A DNA stretch of 59,273 nucleotides from Armatimonadota bacterium. GTDB lineage: Bacteria; Armatimonadota; Zipacnadia; UBA1398; JAKPQA01. A program made the translations under genes and the position numbers. Below, piece by piece: positions 51,837-59,273 of this stretch; the stretch's first letter is position 1; each line of letters begins with the position of its first letter. The stretch is taken from positions 1 to 59,273 of the forward strand of contig JAKPQA010000256.1 of NCBI GenBank assembly GCA_029547025.1. The letters run 5' to 3'. The notes under the pieces are model-generated. The model made no database searches. It was not told the DNA's origin and saw only the letters and a program-made list of their open reading frames with translations.

Positions 51837-54800
51837 CTAACCAGCGTAGACCCAGACGTGCTCGACGTGGCAATCGCCCTCGGGCGACTCGAGGCCCGCG
51901 TCCTCGTTCCGGCCTGCGCCACTCATCTTGCCCACCCGCACCGATGTGGGCGCCCCCGGGTAGGCCTCGCGGGGCAGCGTTCGAACGGGGAACCACAGCT
52001 CGCCGTCCGCCGAGAGCTCGAGGAAGATGAGGTCGGACTCCAGCCGGATCCGCAGATAGACCGGCTGGCGTGGTTCGACGAACGAGGGGAAGAGCCACTG
52101 GTCCTGGCCGGTGTCGATGCCGACCCTCTTCTCGGTCGCTCGAATGTTAATACGGAGAAACCGGTCTGGCCAGGCGAGGCCCAGACCGATCCCCCACGTC
52201 TCGCCACGGTCGGTTCCAGGACTTACCAATGCTTCCACCATCGTGGCGCCCTCTGATAGGGTTCTCTCAATGAAAGCGCTTCGATGAGCCTCGCAATGGA
52301 TGTGCAACTGGCCATCTGATATGCTCATATGAGCAGTGGGCTTCGCGGTCACATGGGCCGTCCATCCGGCCGGCAGATCACCGCCATCGAAGCCTTGCTC
52401 CCATGCCAGCTGGCGGGCATCCCGCGCCGTGTCGTGGACGTCCCCTGTCCACCGCGGGGCTCCCTCGTGCGGCAACTCATCGGCCACCAACACCCAGCCG
52501 CGGCCCGGCATCACCACGAGAGCGTCGTCGGGCCCGAAGAGCATCTCGTCCTGGAAGTCCTTGATGGCCGGCGCATAGAAGTGAGCCTCGGCGGCGTCGA
52601 TGCCCAGGGCTTCCCAGTCGACGGTGAGCCGCACCCGGACCGGCAACGTGGCCCAACTGGCCACGGCGACCATGGTCCTGCCCTCCCGGACATAGGCCGT
52701 CGCCAGCACATCGTCGTGGTCTGTCCGCACCGGGCACTCGGGATCCCAGTAGCCCACCATGCGGGCCTCGGCGATGCCGAAGTCGTCCCACGCCTTCCAC
52801 ATCGGCCCGGGTTGGCCTGACCACGGCATCCGGCCGGTCATGCCGTAGATCATGCCGCGCCACGGATTGCCACCATTCTGGAGCATGTCGCCCATGAGGC
52901 CGTAGGGAATGCCGCAGATCTCGGTGAGCCAGTAGTCGGGTGAGCGATCGTAGTCGAAGGACTCGCCGAACCAGAGCCGATCGATAAAGGGGAAGAACTC
53001 CATGTACTGTATGGCCGGATTGCGGGAGAAGCCGGTGTTCGAGTGGAGGTCGACCAAGCAGCCCTCGCGGTTGCGGTCGAGGATCTTGCGGACGCGCCGC
53101 ATGATGCGCCGGTCGTACGAGACGTCATCGACATACAGCCCATCGATGCCGACATACCGCACCAGCCACTGAAGGCCCTCGAGGTAGTAGTTGTACCAGC
53201 GCGAGGCCCCGCTGTTGACGATGGACGCGCAGTCTTCTCGGTCGGGGAAGATGGGCGAGTACCATGAGGGTGCGTAGTCTGACCCGAGGTGCTCCCGAAG
53301 CCAGGGGTAGTTCCCGCCGGGGCCGGGGGCCAGCACCTCGTGGCCCAGGCTCCGCAGGGCGGGAAGCTCGGCCACGTGGTTGGTGAACTCCCGGAGGGTA
53401 TAGTAGATTTTGACCTTCATGCCACGGTCATGGGCGGCCTGGACGTACTCGCCCAGCTCCTTGGCCTTCAGGAAGGGGTAGTTGATGTACGGGTTGATCT
53501 CCGTGGCGTGGTGGATGTTGATGATGTTGGCGCCGTAGCTGGCGACCTGCTCGACGGGCTCGTACGCGTGGAAGTAGCGCTCCGAGAAGTGCCGTTTCGT
53601 GTCCAGTGGCCGGACGGGCGTGATGAGCAGAGCGAACTCGAATGTCAGCTCTTCGCCCGCCCTAAGCTGCCGGGGCCCGGTATAGGCGCGGGCCAGCACG
53701 ACTTCATCGCCGGTCTCGGAGACCGTGCAGCCGCCCTGGCCGCCGTTGTTCCACGACGCCGGAGGCTGGAGCTGGCCGAGCGACCAGTAGAGGTTGACCA
53801 TGGGCCCGGAGTAGCTCGTGCCCCGCAGTTCGCACTGCAGGCCGGCTGGCACGTCGCCGATCCAGAAGCTGTCGTAGTAGAGCTGGCCGCCCCACTTCCA
53901 CGACCAGTCTTTGGGCCGATAGCCACCATCGTGACCAATCCCCATGAGGTACTTGGCGACCTCGCGGCGGAAGGGCAGCTCGAGGGCCATGTCGGTCGCG
54001 TCCAGGTCCTCGTTGGCCCTGAGCGTGAGGGTGTAGTGGACCCAGCCGTCGTACTCCATTCGGGCCTGGCAGGCGAGCGACGCGGCTTGCGCCACAGCAC
54101 TGCTCCGCCACTCGACCGCCCCTCCGGACTGGTGGCCGAGCTGGGCCTCGTCCGGCTGCCACGCGACTTCGCCAGCGGCAGTGCTGACGGCGAAGCGCAT
54201 GGGCTGTGCCAGAATGTCGCGCCCGCCCGACCGGATGCGTCCAGGCAGGCCACCGGGTCCAAAGTCCACCTCGCGGCCGAGGCAGCGGACCGTGGTGCCG
54301 TCGACCTGGAGCGGCGTGTAGGGTGCGGTGACCTCTTCATCCTGCGCGATGGTCGAGTCAAGCCACGCGAGGCGTGCCTGGCGCTTGAGGTCGTTGTAGC
54401 CGTGGTTGTCGGCCGTGCGGTCGAGGACGGTGATCCGGAGCTCGACGTCGCGTGCGGGTGCGTTGCGCGGGCGCACACGGGCGCGACCCGTGTAGAGGCC
54501 GGGGGCGGCGTCCGGCGGCACGGCAACGCCGCACCAGAGCGCGCCGACGGCCCCCTGCGGGACGTGGACCTCCTTGGTCAGGGGCTCGCCAGTCCAGTCG
54601 ATGCCGCCGAGCGTCATACACCGCAGTCGGTCGGCGGTGATGGCGTTCCCATCGCCGTGCCGGAGGTCGGTGAAGTCGATCTCGAGACGCTCGAGTCCTT
54701 GGCGCGCGGCAAACAGGCCGATCTGGAAGACGTAGAACTCGTCTCGCTCGGCGAGCCCTTCGATGGCACTGACGGGCCCACGCTGCACCCAGCGCAGGGG

Positions 54801-55436
54801 CAGGTCGTCGTTCATCCAGATGGGATGCTCGCGGTCCTCGGCGAACACCAGGTAAGGCTCGTCAGGATAAGCGTCGACCACTTCCGCGACTTCGGCCTCG
54901 GTGGCAACGACCTCCATGGGGTCGAGGCGGCTGAACTCGGTGCGGGCGTCGAAGGCGACCATCTCGGCCCTCGGTAGCGAGCGCCAGGCATCGTCGGCGA
55001 GTTGATCGGCGGCCAGGCCGTTGTCGGTTCGCCACTGGGCATCGGCTGTGTCATCGGGGGCAAGGTAATCGCCGCCATACCAGCCATAGGCGTCCTGGAC
55101 GACGAACGGGAGGTAGTAGACGCAGTACTCGCCCGGGCCTTCGGTGGGACGGAACGCGATATCGCCGGCGATGCGGTTGATGCGGAGGGCTACGGCATCG
55201 TTGACCCGCTGGCCGCTGGGGGCCATGACGATGATGCGTTTGCGTTCGGGGTCGCGATCGCGCCGCCGCCAGGGGATGTGCGCCCAGACAGCCGGCGCGT
55301 CGGCCGCGACTCGGACCCGGGCCCGGTGGTTGCCGAGCCCCTGCTCCCAGGGCTCGGCCGCCACCGCATAGGGCACGGGCTCCTCGGAAAGCGTGACTTG
55401 GGGGCTGACCGCCGCCAGCCAGAGCACATTGAGCAT
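51837..55436 (-). CDS. Exported DUF6067-type glycosidase-like protein
   Basis: A 1199-residue paralogue of the protein at 16657-20226. The ATG at 55436 has GGGAGG about 8 nt upstream and begins a short signal peptide (LNVLWLAAVSPQVTLSEE). N-terminal GLGNHRARVRV and HIPWRRRDRDPERKRIIV match the paralogue closely, as do INIHHATEINPYINYPFLKA, YVGIDGLYVDDVSYDRRIMR and PYGLMGDMLQNGGNPWRGMI in the barrel. The C-terminal concanavalin-like domain (AWEQGFDGGDLPAGWTA) is also shared. The two enzymes are about 31 kb apart and in opposite directions, so they arose by an old duplication or came in separately. Confidence 0.8.
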   Translation of the reverse strand: MLNVLWLAAVSPQVTLSEEPVPYAVAAEPWEQGLGNHRARVRVAADAPAVWAHIPWRRRDRDPERKRIIVMAPSGQRVNDAVALRINRIAGDIAFRPTEGPGEYCVYYLPFVVQDAYGWYGGDYLAPDDTADAQWRTDNGLAADQLADDAWRSLPRAEMVAFDARTEFSRLDPMEVVATEAEVAEVVDAYPDEPYLVFAEDREHPIWMNDDLPLRWVQRGPVSAIEGLAERDEFYVFQIGLFAARQGLERLEIDFTDLRHGDGNAITADRLRCMTLGGIDWTGEPLTKEVHVPQGAVGALWCGVAVPPDAAPGLYTGRARVRPRNAPARDVELRITVLDRTADNHGYNDLKRQARLAWLDSTIAQDEEVTAPYTPLQVDGTTVRCLGREVDFGPGGLPGRIRSGGRDILAQPMRFAVSTAAGEVAWQPDEAQLGHQSGGAVEWRSSAVAQAASLACQARMEYDGWVHYTLTLRANEDLDATDMALELPFRREVAKYLMGIGHDGGYRPKDWSWKWGGQLYYDSFWIGDVPAGLQCELRGTSYSGPMVNLYWSLGQLQPPASWNNGGQGGCTVSETGDEVVLARAYTGPRQLRAGEELTFEFALLITPVRPLDTKRHFSERYFHAYEPVEQVASYGANIINIHHATEINPYINYPFLKAKELGEYVQAAHDRGMKVKIYYTLREFTNHVAELPALRSLGHEVLAPGPGGNYPWLREHLGSDYAPSWYSPIFPDREDCASIVNSGASRWYNYYLEGLQWLVRYVGIDGLYVDDVSYDRRIMRRVRKILDRNREGCLVDLHSNTGFSRNPAIQYMEFFPFIDRLWFGESFDYDRSPDYWLTEICGIPYGLMGDMLQNGGNPWRGMIYGMTGRMPWSGQPGPMWKAWDDFGIAEARMVGYWDPECPVRTDHDDVLATAYVREGRTMVAVASWATLPVRVRLTVDWEALGIDAAEAHFYAPAIKDFQDEMLFGPDDALVVMPGRGWVLVADELPHEGAPRWTGDVHDTARDARQLAWEQGFDGGDLPAGWTAHVTAKPTAHMSISDGQLHIHCEAHRSAFIERTLSEGATMVEALVSPGTDRGETWGIGLGLAWPDRFLRINIRATEKRVGIDTGQDQWLFPSFVEPRQPVYLRIRLESDLIFLELSADGELWFPVRTLPREAYPGAPTSVRVGKMSGAGRNEDAGLESPEGDCHVEHVWVYAG

Positions 55437-55639
55437 GGTGAGACCTCCCGGCGCTGAGCCGCGCATCGCGTGCGGCGCTGAACTACAACGTTACGCCGCC
55501 GTGCGGCGAACACCTTCGGTGCATTGCCGCGGACCTGCACGAGAAGGCTGTCTTCCCGGGGCCCGTTCCGCTGCCACACCGCCCTCGCGGCGCCCCGTCC
55601 ATGAAGTCCCTCCACGCGCGGCGAAGGACCCCGGGGCTG
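55437..55639. other. Region upstream of the DUF6067-type gene
   Basis: No gene is seen. This should include the promoter of the reverse-strand gene, but no clear box pair was found. Confidence 0.3.
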
Positions 55640-55778
55640 GGTGGGCTCTGGTTCCTCTGGGACGGGCAGCGACTGCTCCACGAGACCGACTCCGACGGCA
55701 CGACGCCGGCGCAATGCGCGGCCGGTCTCAGCGCATACGGCCCGATGCTCTTGCGGCGGCGGAGCGGGGCCTCGGCCG
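55640..55778 (+). pseudogene. Rhs/YD-repeat protein fragment
   Basis: A 46-codon stretch reads WFLWDGQRLLHETDSDGTT, then SAYGPMLLRRRSGAS, which matches the conserved core repeat end of Rhs proteins (typically YxWDGxxLLxETDxxGTT). Neither flank continues the repeat series. It is a remnant of a polymorphic-toxin-type or cell-surface gene. Confidence 0.6.
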
Positions 55779-55819
55779 GCAGCACCGCGAACCCGCAGCG
55801 CGTGGAACGCCCTGAAGCT

Positions 55820-55935
55820 CGCATGGGAGATAGTCAAAACGGTCATTACCTATATAGCCATGCCTGGTGGCGCCTTGCATAATATAAAGCGATTACGAAT
55901 GTTTGCGACTGAGCCCCGGACAGAGTATGCATCAG
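55820..55935. other. AT-rich island
   Basis: The sequence around 55835-55910 (with CCTATATAGCC and GCATAATATAAAG) is clearly less GC-rich than everything near it. It lies between two gene fragments, suggesting a leftover of inserted DNA. Confidence 0.4.
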
Positions 55936-55980
55936 GACACCGCAGTGCCTTGAGGGGCTCTCTGACGAGGAGGTCGATGC

Positions 55981-56229
55981 GATGACTACGAGTCCGCGCT
56001 GGGCCGGCAGATGATCGTGCCGGGGCGTCGCGCGTCTGGCCCGCTGACCTATGGGGACTACTCCCGCTGCCGCTGTTCGACCGCAGCGGGGAGCAGTGGG
56101 TCGCGTGGCAGTCCGACCGGCCGGAGACGGGTAACGAGCGGCTGATGACCGGCGAGGCGCTCGAGGCCGAGGGCCTAACGGTGTCGCTGCCGGCCCGCGA
56201 GGGAGGCGTCTGGTTCTGCCGGTGCGCGT
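55981..56229 (+). pseudogene. Decayed alpha-galactosidase C-terminal fragment
   Basis: Pieces of the C-terminal part of the window's alpha-galactosidases can be read in shifted frames. YESALGRQMIV and LTYGDYS correspond to the region before GDFYPLTP. After a frame change EQWVAWQSDRPETG corresponds to HWIAWQFHRPETGEG. Then GEALEAEGLTVSLP matches the terminal strand GRELMEPGLTVTLA of the enzyme at 1702. About 40 residues are missing between the last two. The original sequence is gone from the N-terminal side. Confidence 0.65.
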
Positions 56230-56293
56230 AGATCGAGCGTCCCACCCAGCGCATCCCCTGAGCCGACTGAGACGGCCCGCCCACGCGCCCACC

Positions 56294-58153
56294 CTACTCC
56301 CCCTCGCCCAGCTCGATCACCAGCCGCGGACGCATGGCCGGGTTTGGGTGCTCCTTGGCCGCGATCGACTTGTTGGCTGGCTCCGTCGAAGCCAGCGAGA
56401 CCATCAGGCCGTAGTTCGGCGCTTTCCCCGCGAGCCACTCGCGGCATAGGGCGCTGATGTTCCACTCGATGGCCTCGCCCGGCTTCACGGGGCCGACGAT
56501 CGTCGTCGCGTACGGCCCTGCTGCATCGCCGCCCGGCTGCTCCCAGTCTGCGGTAAGCGTCCGCGCCCGCCACGTTGCCGCGTGCTCCTGCCATGGGGTG
56601 GTGACGCGGTACACGTTCACCGCTACCGTCGAGGCATCGCCGTAGTCGATGAAACTGTGGAGCGTCAGCGTCGCCGATCTGAGAGCCCGACCAGCCGGCA
56701 GGCGGTCCAGAGGAAATCGGATCAGCGTCCGCTGTGTCTGCCCGCCCTCGACCACCGCCATCTCCGGGTCCCAACCCTTGATCGTGTCGGGGAAGCTCCC
56801 CATCAGCCGCGTGTCGGCGTTGGGGGTGAGCTCGTACCGCCCCGGCTCCAGCTGGCGCACAGAGCCGATGCCGCAATCAGAGGGGTCGGGGGGCTCGCCC
56901 GTGCCGCGATAGTGGCGGAGGGCCGCCGCCGCTCGCGCGAACTCGGCATAGGTTGGCGAGGGCGTGGTGTGGTCCGCCTCGAACAGCCAACTCGACCAGG
57001 TGAGGTCGACACCCCGAAGGCTGTAGGCGCACACGATCTGAGCCAGCCACATGGGGTCGCGCCCGGCGTTCTCGACGCCCGCGTTCTCTGCCCACATTGC
57101 CGAGCAGTCGGGGACGCCGCGAGCCTTCAGCTTGGCGACGATGCGCGCCACTTCGAGCGCGTTCTCTGCCCCGGTGTACTGCAGCAGGCACCCCTTCGCG
57201 AGGGCCTGGTCGATGAGCCAGTCTGTGTCGACCATCAGCCGAACGGACCCCGAGCCGCCAGCTGTCGCGACCGCCTGGTCCCACTCCTCCTCCCCGAACG
57301 CCGTGCCCGGGAGGTAGATGATCGCCTTGGCGCGGTCGCCCAGGTACCTGCGAGCAATGCGGACGGTGTTGTCGATCAGGAACTCCATCATCCTGCGCTT
57401 TGCCTCACGGTACCACGTGAGCATGTCCTCCCAGAACGGCCCGCGCGCCCAGGGCGTCCCTGGCTGCGGGATCCGCACCTCATTCCAGGCGGCGAAGCGC
57501 GTCGCGCCAGTGAGCCGCCACGCGTCATCGGCGGCCGCTACTGAGTCGTACTTGGCCTGCATGGCCGCACGGAAGTCGGCCTGCGCCGCGTCGGAGTAGC
57601 ACCGGAAGGCCTCCTCGCCGTCCCGGCCGAGGGTCCAGTTGGCGGGATAGATGCCCTCGCCCGCAGGGCCGAGATCGGCGACCACTTCGTCGATGCGGTC
57701 CAGCACGCCCAGGGCCTTCAGACGCTCCATCTGCTGCTCGGCGCTCCGGGTCACGATCTCGGGCAGCTCGCGGTGCCACGGCCCCAGGTGCCAGTCGGTC
57801 TGGCCCTGCTCGTCCACCATGGCTTCGCCGGCATGCTCGGCGCCGTACCCGGGTGGGATCCCCAGAACATAGAGGATCAGCTTCACCCGCAGATCGGTGC
57901 GCATCAGCTCTGCCGGCAGCGCCCCGTTCTCCCAGCCGGGCTCCACCCGCAGCATCTCGACGCCGAGCTGCCGGTAGCAGTCGAGTCGCCGCCGGATGAC
58001 CTCTGCCGGGTCTCCGTAGTAGCCGCCGGGCTCCGTCACGCACACGAGCGGCGTCGGCCCGCCCTCCGGGGTCGTGCCTTGCGCCAGGACGCTGCCGGCC
58101 AGCACGGCGACGCACCCGAGCGCGGCCACGGTCACTGCCCGCATGAGGATCAT
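56294..58153 (-). CDS. Exported TIM-barrel glycosidase-like protein with DNRLRE-type tail
   Basis: A 619-residue exported protein starting at the ATG at 58153, at a signal peptide (LMRAVTVAALGCVAVLAGSV). Residues about 30-420 look like a GH42/GH5-type barrel (RLDCYRQLGVEMLRVEPGWE; ADLGPAGEGIYPANW; WAENAGVENAGRDPMWLAQI), with candidate acids in GPAGEG and WAENAG. The last 170 residues resemble a DNRLRE beta-sandwich (LIRFPLDRLPAGRALRSATL; YRVTTPWQEHAATW). The barrel has a GH42-like feel but I cannot assign a family. A divergent exported gene lies 218 bp upstream. Confidence 0.7.
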   Translation of the reverse strand: MILMRAVTVAALGCVAVLAGSVLAQGTTPEGGPTPLVCVTEPGGYYGDPAEVIRRRLDCYRQLGVEMLRVEPGWENGALPAELMRTDLRVKLILYVLGIPPGYGAEHAGEAMVDEQGQTDWHLGPWHRELPEIVTRSAEQQMERLKALGVLDRIDEVVADLGPAGEGIYPANWTLGRDGEEAFRCYSDAAQADFRAAMQAKYDSVAAADDAWRLTGATRFAAWNEVRIPQPGTPWARGPFWEDMLTWYREAKRRMMEFLIDNTVRIARRYLGDRAKAIIYLPGTAFGEEEWDQAVATAGGSGSVRLMVDTDWLIDQALAKGCLLQYTGAENALEVARIVAKLKARGVPDCSAMWAENAGVENAGRDPMWLAQIVCAYSLRGVDLTWSSWLFEADHTTPSPTYAEFARAAAALRHYRGTGEPPDPSDCGIGSVRQLEPGRYELTPNADTRLMGSFPDTIKGWDPEMAVVEGGQTQRTLIRFPLDRLPAGRALRSATLTLHSFIDYGDASTVAVNVYRVTTPWQEHAATWRARTLTADWEQPGGDAAGPYATTIVGPVKPGEAIEWNISALCREWLAGKAPNYGLMVSLASTEPANKSIAAKEHPNPAMRPRLVIELGEGE

Positions 58154-58371
58154 GGTTGCCCCATCGCCATTCGCTCCGCCTTGGCTCCAACGCCGCCTGT
58201 GGGTGTCGGCTCCGCGTCTAGCTTCCTCACGGGCCAGGCTGCCACTTGCCTGCGGCCGGAGAGGTCGCTGCGAGCCGACGATGGAAGACGCCGCGCCGTG
58301 GGGCATCGGTCCGAACCAGGGAGAGTGTGCGACGATGCCCAAGGCCCGGATGACGGAGGGGGGGAGCGGCC

Positions 58372-59273
58372 ATGGGGACGCGACCTGACTGTCGCCGCAG
58401 ACCGTCGGCGGTACGGGCGGTGGCGGCGTTGCTTGGCGCGGTCTCGGTCCCAGCGGCCCGGGCCGCGCCGACGGTGGCGATCTTCAGCGACCCCGGCTTC
58501 CCCTACTTCTCCGCACCCTACCTGTCGGGGCCCGATGTGCAGGCATGGTTCGCACGGCTGGGCGTGACGGCCGATCTGCTCAGCGCTGGCGACCTGGCTG
58601 ATCCGCGAGTGTTCCGTATTGGCCGATACGGGGTGCTCATTCACCTCTATGGCAACACCTTCCCTGAGGCGGCGGCCGGGAACCTGCGCCGCTTCCGCCA
58701 GTACGGCGGCGGCATTGTGTCGGCCGGCGTGCCCTTCTGCCACCCGTGCCGGCAGACTGGGGCAGCTGGGTGGCAGTGGGTGGCAAGCGCAGGGGATGCG
58801 GCCGAGGTTACTGCCGAGGCGGCCCACAGCGGGTCGTGCGGCGCCAAGCTCGCCAAGGGCGGGCCGGGATGGTCCGGGCTCGTGCAGCAAACGCGCATCC
58901 CAGCGGTCGCTGGCGAAACATTCACCCTCGGCGGCTGGGCCAAGACGCGCGACACCAGCGGCGGGCCACAGGCCGACGCGCTGCTCCTGCGGTCCTTCGA
59001 TGCCGGTGGTAACTTCCTGGGGCAGGCCGGGCCGGATCTGCCCCCGCCCGGCGGCGACTGGACTTTCGTCTCGGCTCAGGTGACCACGCCGCCAGGGACG
59101 GCGGAGGTGGACACCATCGTCGCTCTCTGGAAACCGCCGGCGACGGTGTGGCTCGACGACTTGGCGCTGGTGCGTGGGGAGCTGACGCCCGCCGCGACGA
59201 ACCTGCTACCGAACGCGAGCTTCGAGCAGCTCGGAGGCGAATGGAAGGACCTGGGGCACACCCCCTACTTCGG
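58372..59273 (+). CDS. Exported protein with CBM-like domain, truncated by window end
   Basis: The frame opens at the ATG at 58372, behind GGAGGGGGGGAG, and runs 300 codons to the end of the window without a stop. It begins with a basic stretch and hydrophobic helix (AVRAVAALLGAVSVPAARA). Residues about 40-130 resemble a ThuA- or beta-galactosidase-trimerisation-like fold (AIFSDPGFPYFSAPYLSGPD; YGVLIHLYGNTFPEAAAGNL). From about 145 to 265 a carbohydrate-binding jelly roll follows (HSGSCGAKLAKGGPGWSGLV; GETFTLGGWAKTRDTSGG; VWLDDLALVRGEL). The rest probably holds a catalytic domain. Confidence 0.75.
   Translation, partial: MGTRPDCRRRPSAVRAVAALLGAVSVPAARAAPTVAIFSDPGFPYFSAPYLSGPDVQAWFARLGVTADLLSAGDLADPRVFRIGRYGVLIHLYGNTFPEAAAGNLRRFRQYGGGIVSAGVPFCHPCRQTGAAGWQWVASAGDAAEVTAEAAHSGSCGAKLAKGGPGWSGLVQQTRIPAVAGETFTLGGWAKTRDTSGGPQADALLLRSFDAGGNFLGQAGPDLPPPGGDWTFVSAQVTTPPGTAEVDTIVALWKPPATVWLDDLALVRGELTPAATNLLPNASFEQLGGEWKDLGHTPYF

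Noticed and set aside
52266-52279. TGAAAGCGCTTCGA as a second LacI-type operator
   Set aside because: It lies inside the coding sequence near the 3' end of the reverse-strand DUF6067-type gene, where a repressor site makes little sense; probably chance.
53289-54977. Long open frame (562 codons) on the forward strand
   Set aside because: It is antisense to the DUF6067-type gene, which has signal peptide, ribosome binding site and paralogue support. Its composition (Val/Arg/Asp-rich, no motif) is typical of an antisense shadow in GC-rich DNA.
1-59273. CRISPR array or defence island
   Set aside because: No set of regularly spaced direct repeats and no cas, restriction or other defence gene was seen apart from the MNT/HEPN pair.

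Overview
This is GC-rich bacterial DNA carrying protein-coding genes on both strands, one tRNA and one fully readable biosynthetic operon. Gene content points to a planctomycete-like or Armatimonadota/Hydrogenedentota-like heterotroph: NPCBM-type alpha-galactosidases, DUF6067-type glycosidases, a hydrazine-synthase-alpha-like cytochrome, a GH95-like enzyme, an M60 metallopeptidase, Gfo/Idh/MocA and UroD-family genes and many exported proteins. The phylum is an inference from gene families; no rRNA or ribosomal protein is present to settle it.

Layout. 1-525: palindromic repeats. 526-4179: sugar-phosphate-isomerase-like protein and alpha-galactosidase 1. 4594-11190: a PAS-HEAT sensor-like protein, then a translationally coupled pair (MrfA-type DNA repair helicase, and an exported TIM-barrel protein with HTH-like segments). 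11414-20226: secreted protein, alpha-galactosidase 2, amidohydrolase and a DUF6067-type enzyme. 20612-27270: a dihaem HzsA-like protein coupled to a SUMF1-like protein, divergent from a UroD-family/oxidoreductase pair. 27474-30352: three pseudopilin-like genes. 30545-34395: GH95-like enzyme with an inserted LamG-type domain, and a lipoprotein. 34425-43245: promoter, leader peptide and attenuator, then trpE-G-D-C-F-B-A, running into a MNT/HEPN toxin-antitoxin pair and a sialidase-fold protein. 43344-43517: tRNA-Gln(CUG) with its own promoter and terminator. 43755-48777: M60 peptidase, a decayed IS1380-type transposase, Mrp ATPase and a COG0731-like radical SAM protein. 49371-58153: small membrane protein, TPR protein, coiled-coil protein, second DUF6067-type enzyme, two decayed gene fragments (Rhs-like and alpha-galactosidase-like), and a glycosidase with a DNRLRE-like tail. 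58372-end: a partial exported protein.

How it fits together. Much of the window encodes extracellular or periplasmic polysaccharide breakdown, with paralogous enzymes (two alpha-galactosidases plus a fossil, two DUF6067 proteins) and sugar-acid or inositol-like intracellular metabolism. The strongest regulatory result is a classical ribosome-mediated trp attenuator: a 35-codon leader peptide with W-R-W-W, a pairing that includes the Trp codons, an antiterminator and a U-tailed terminator, all readable by eye. The most unusual protein context is the HzsA-like dihaem protein overlapping a formylglycine-enzyme-like protein that lacks the catalytic cysteines.
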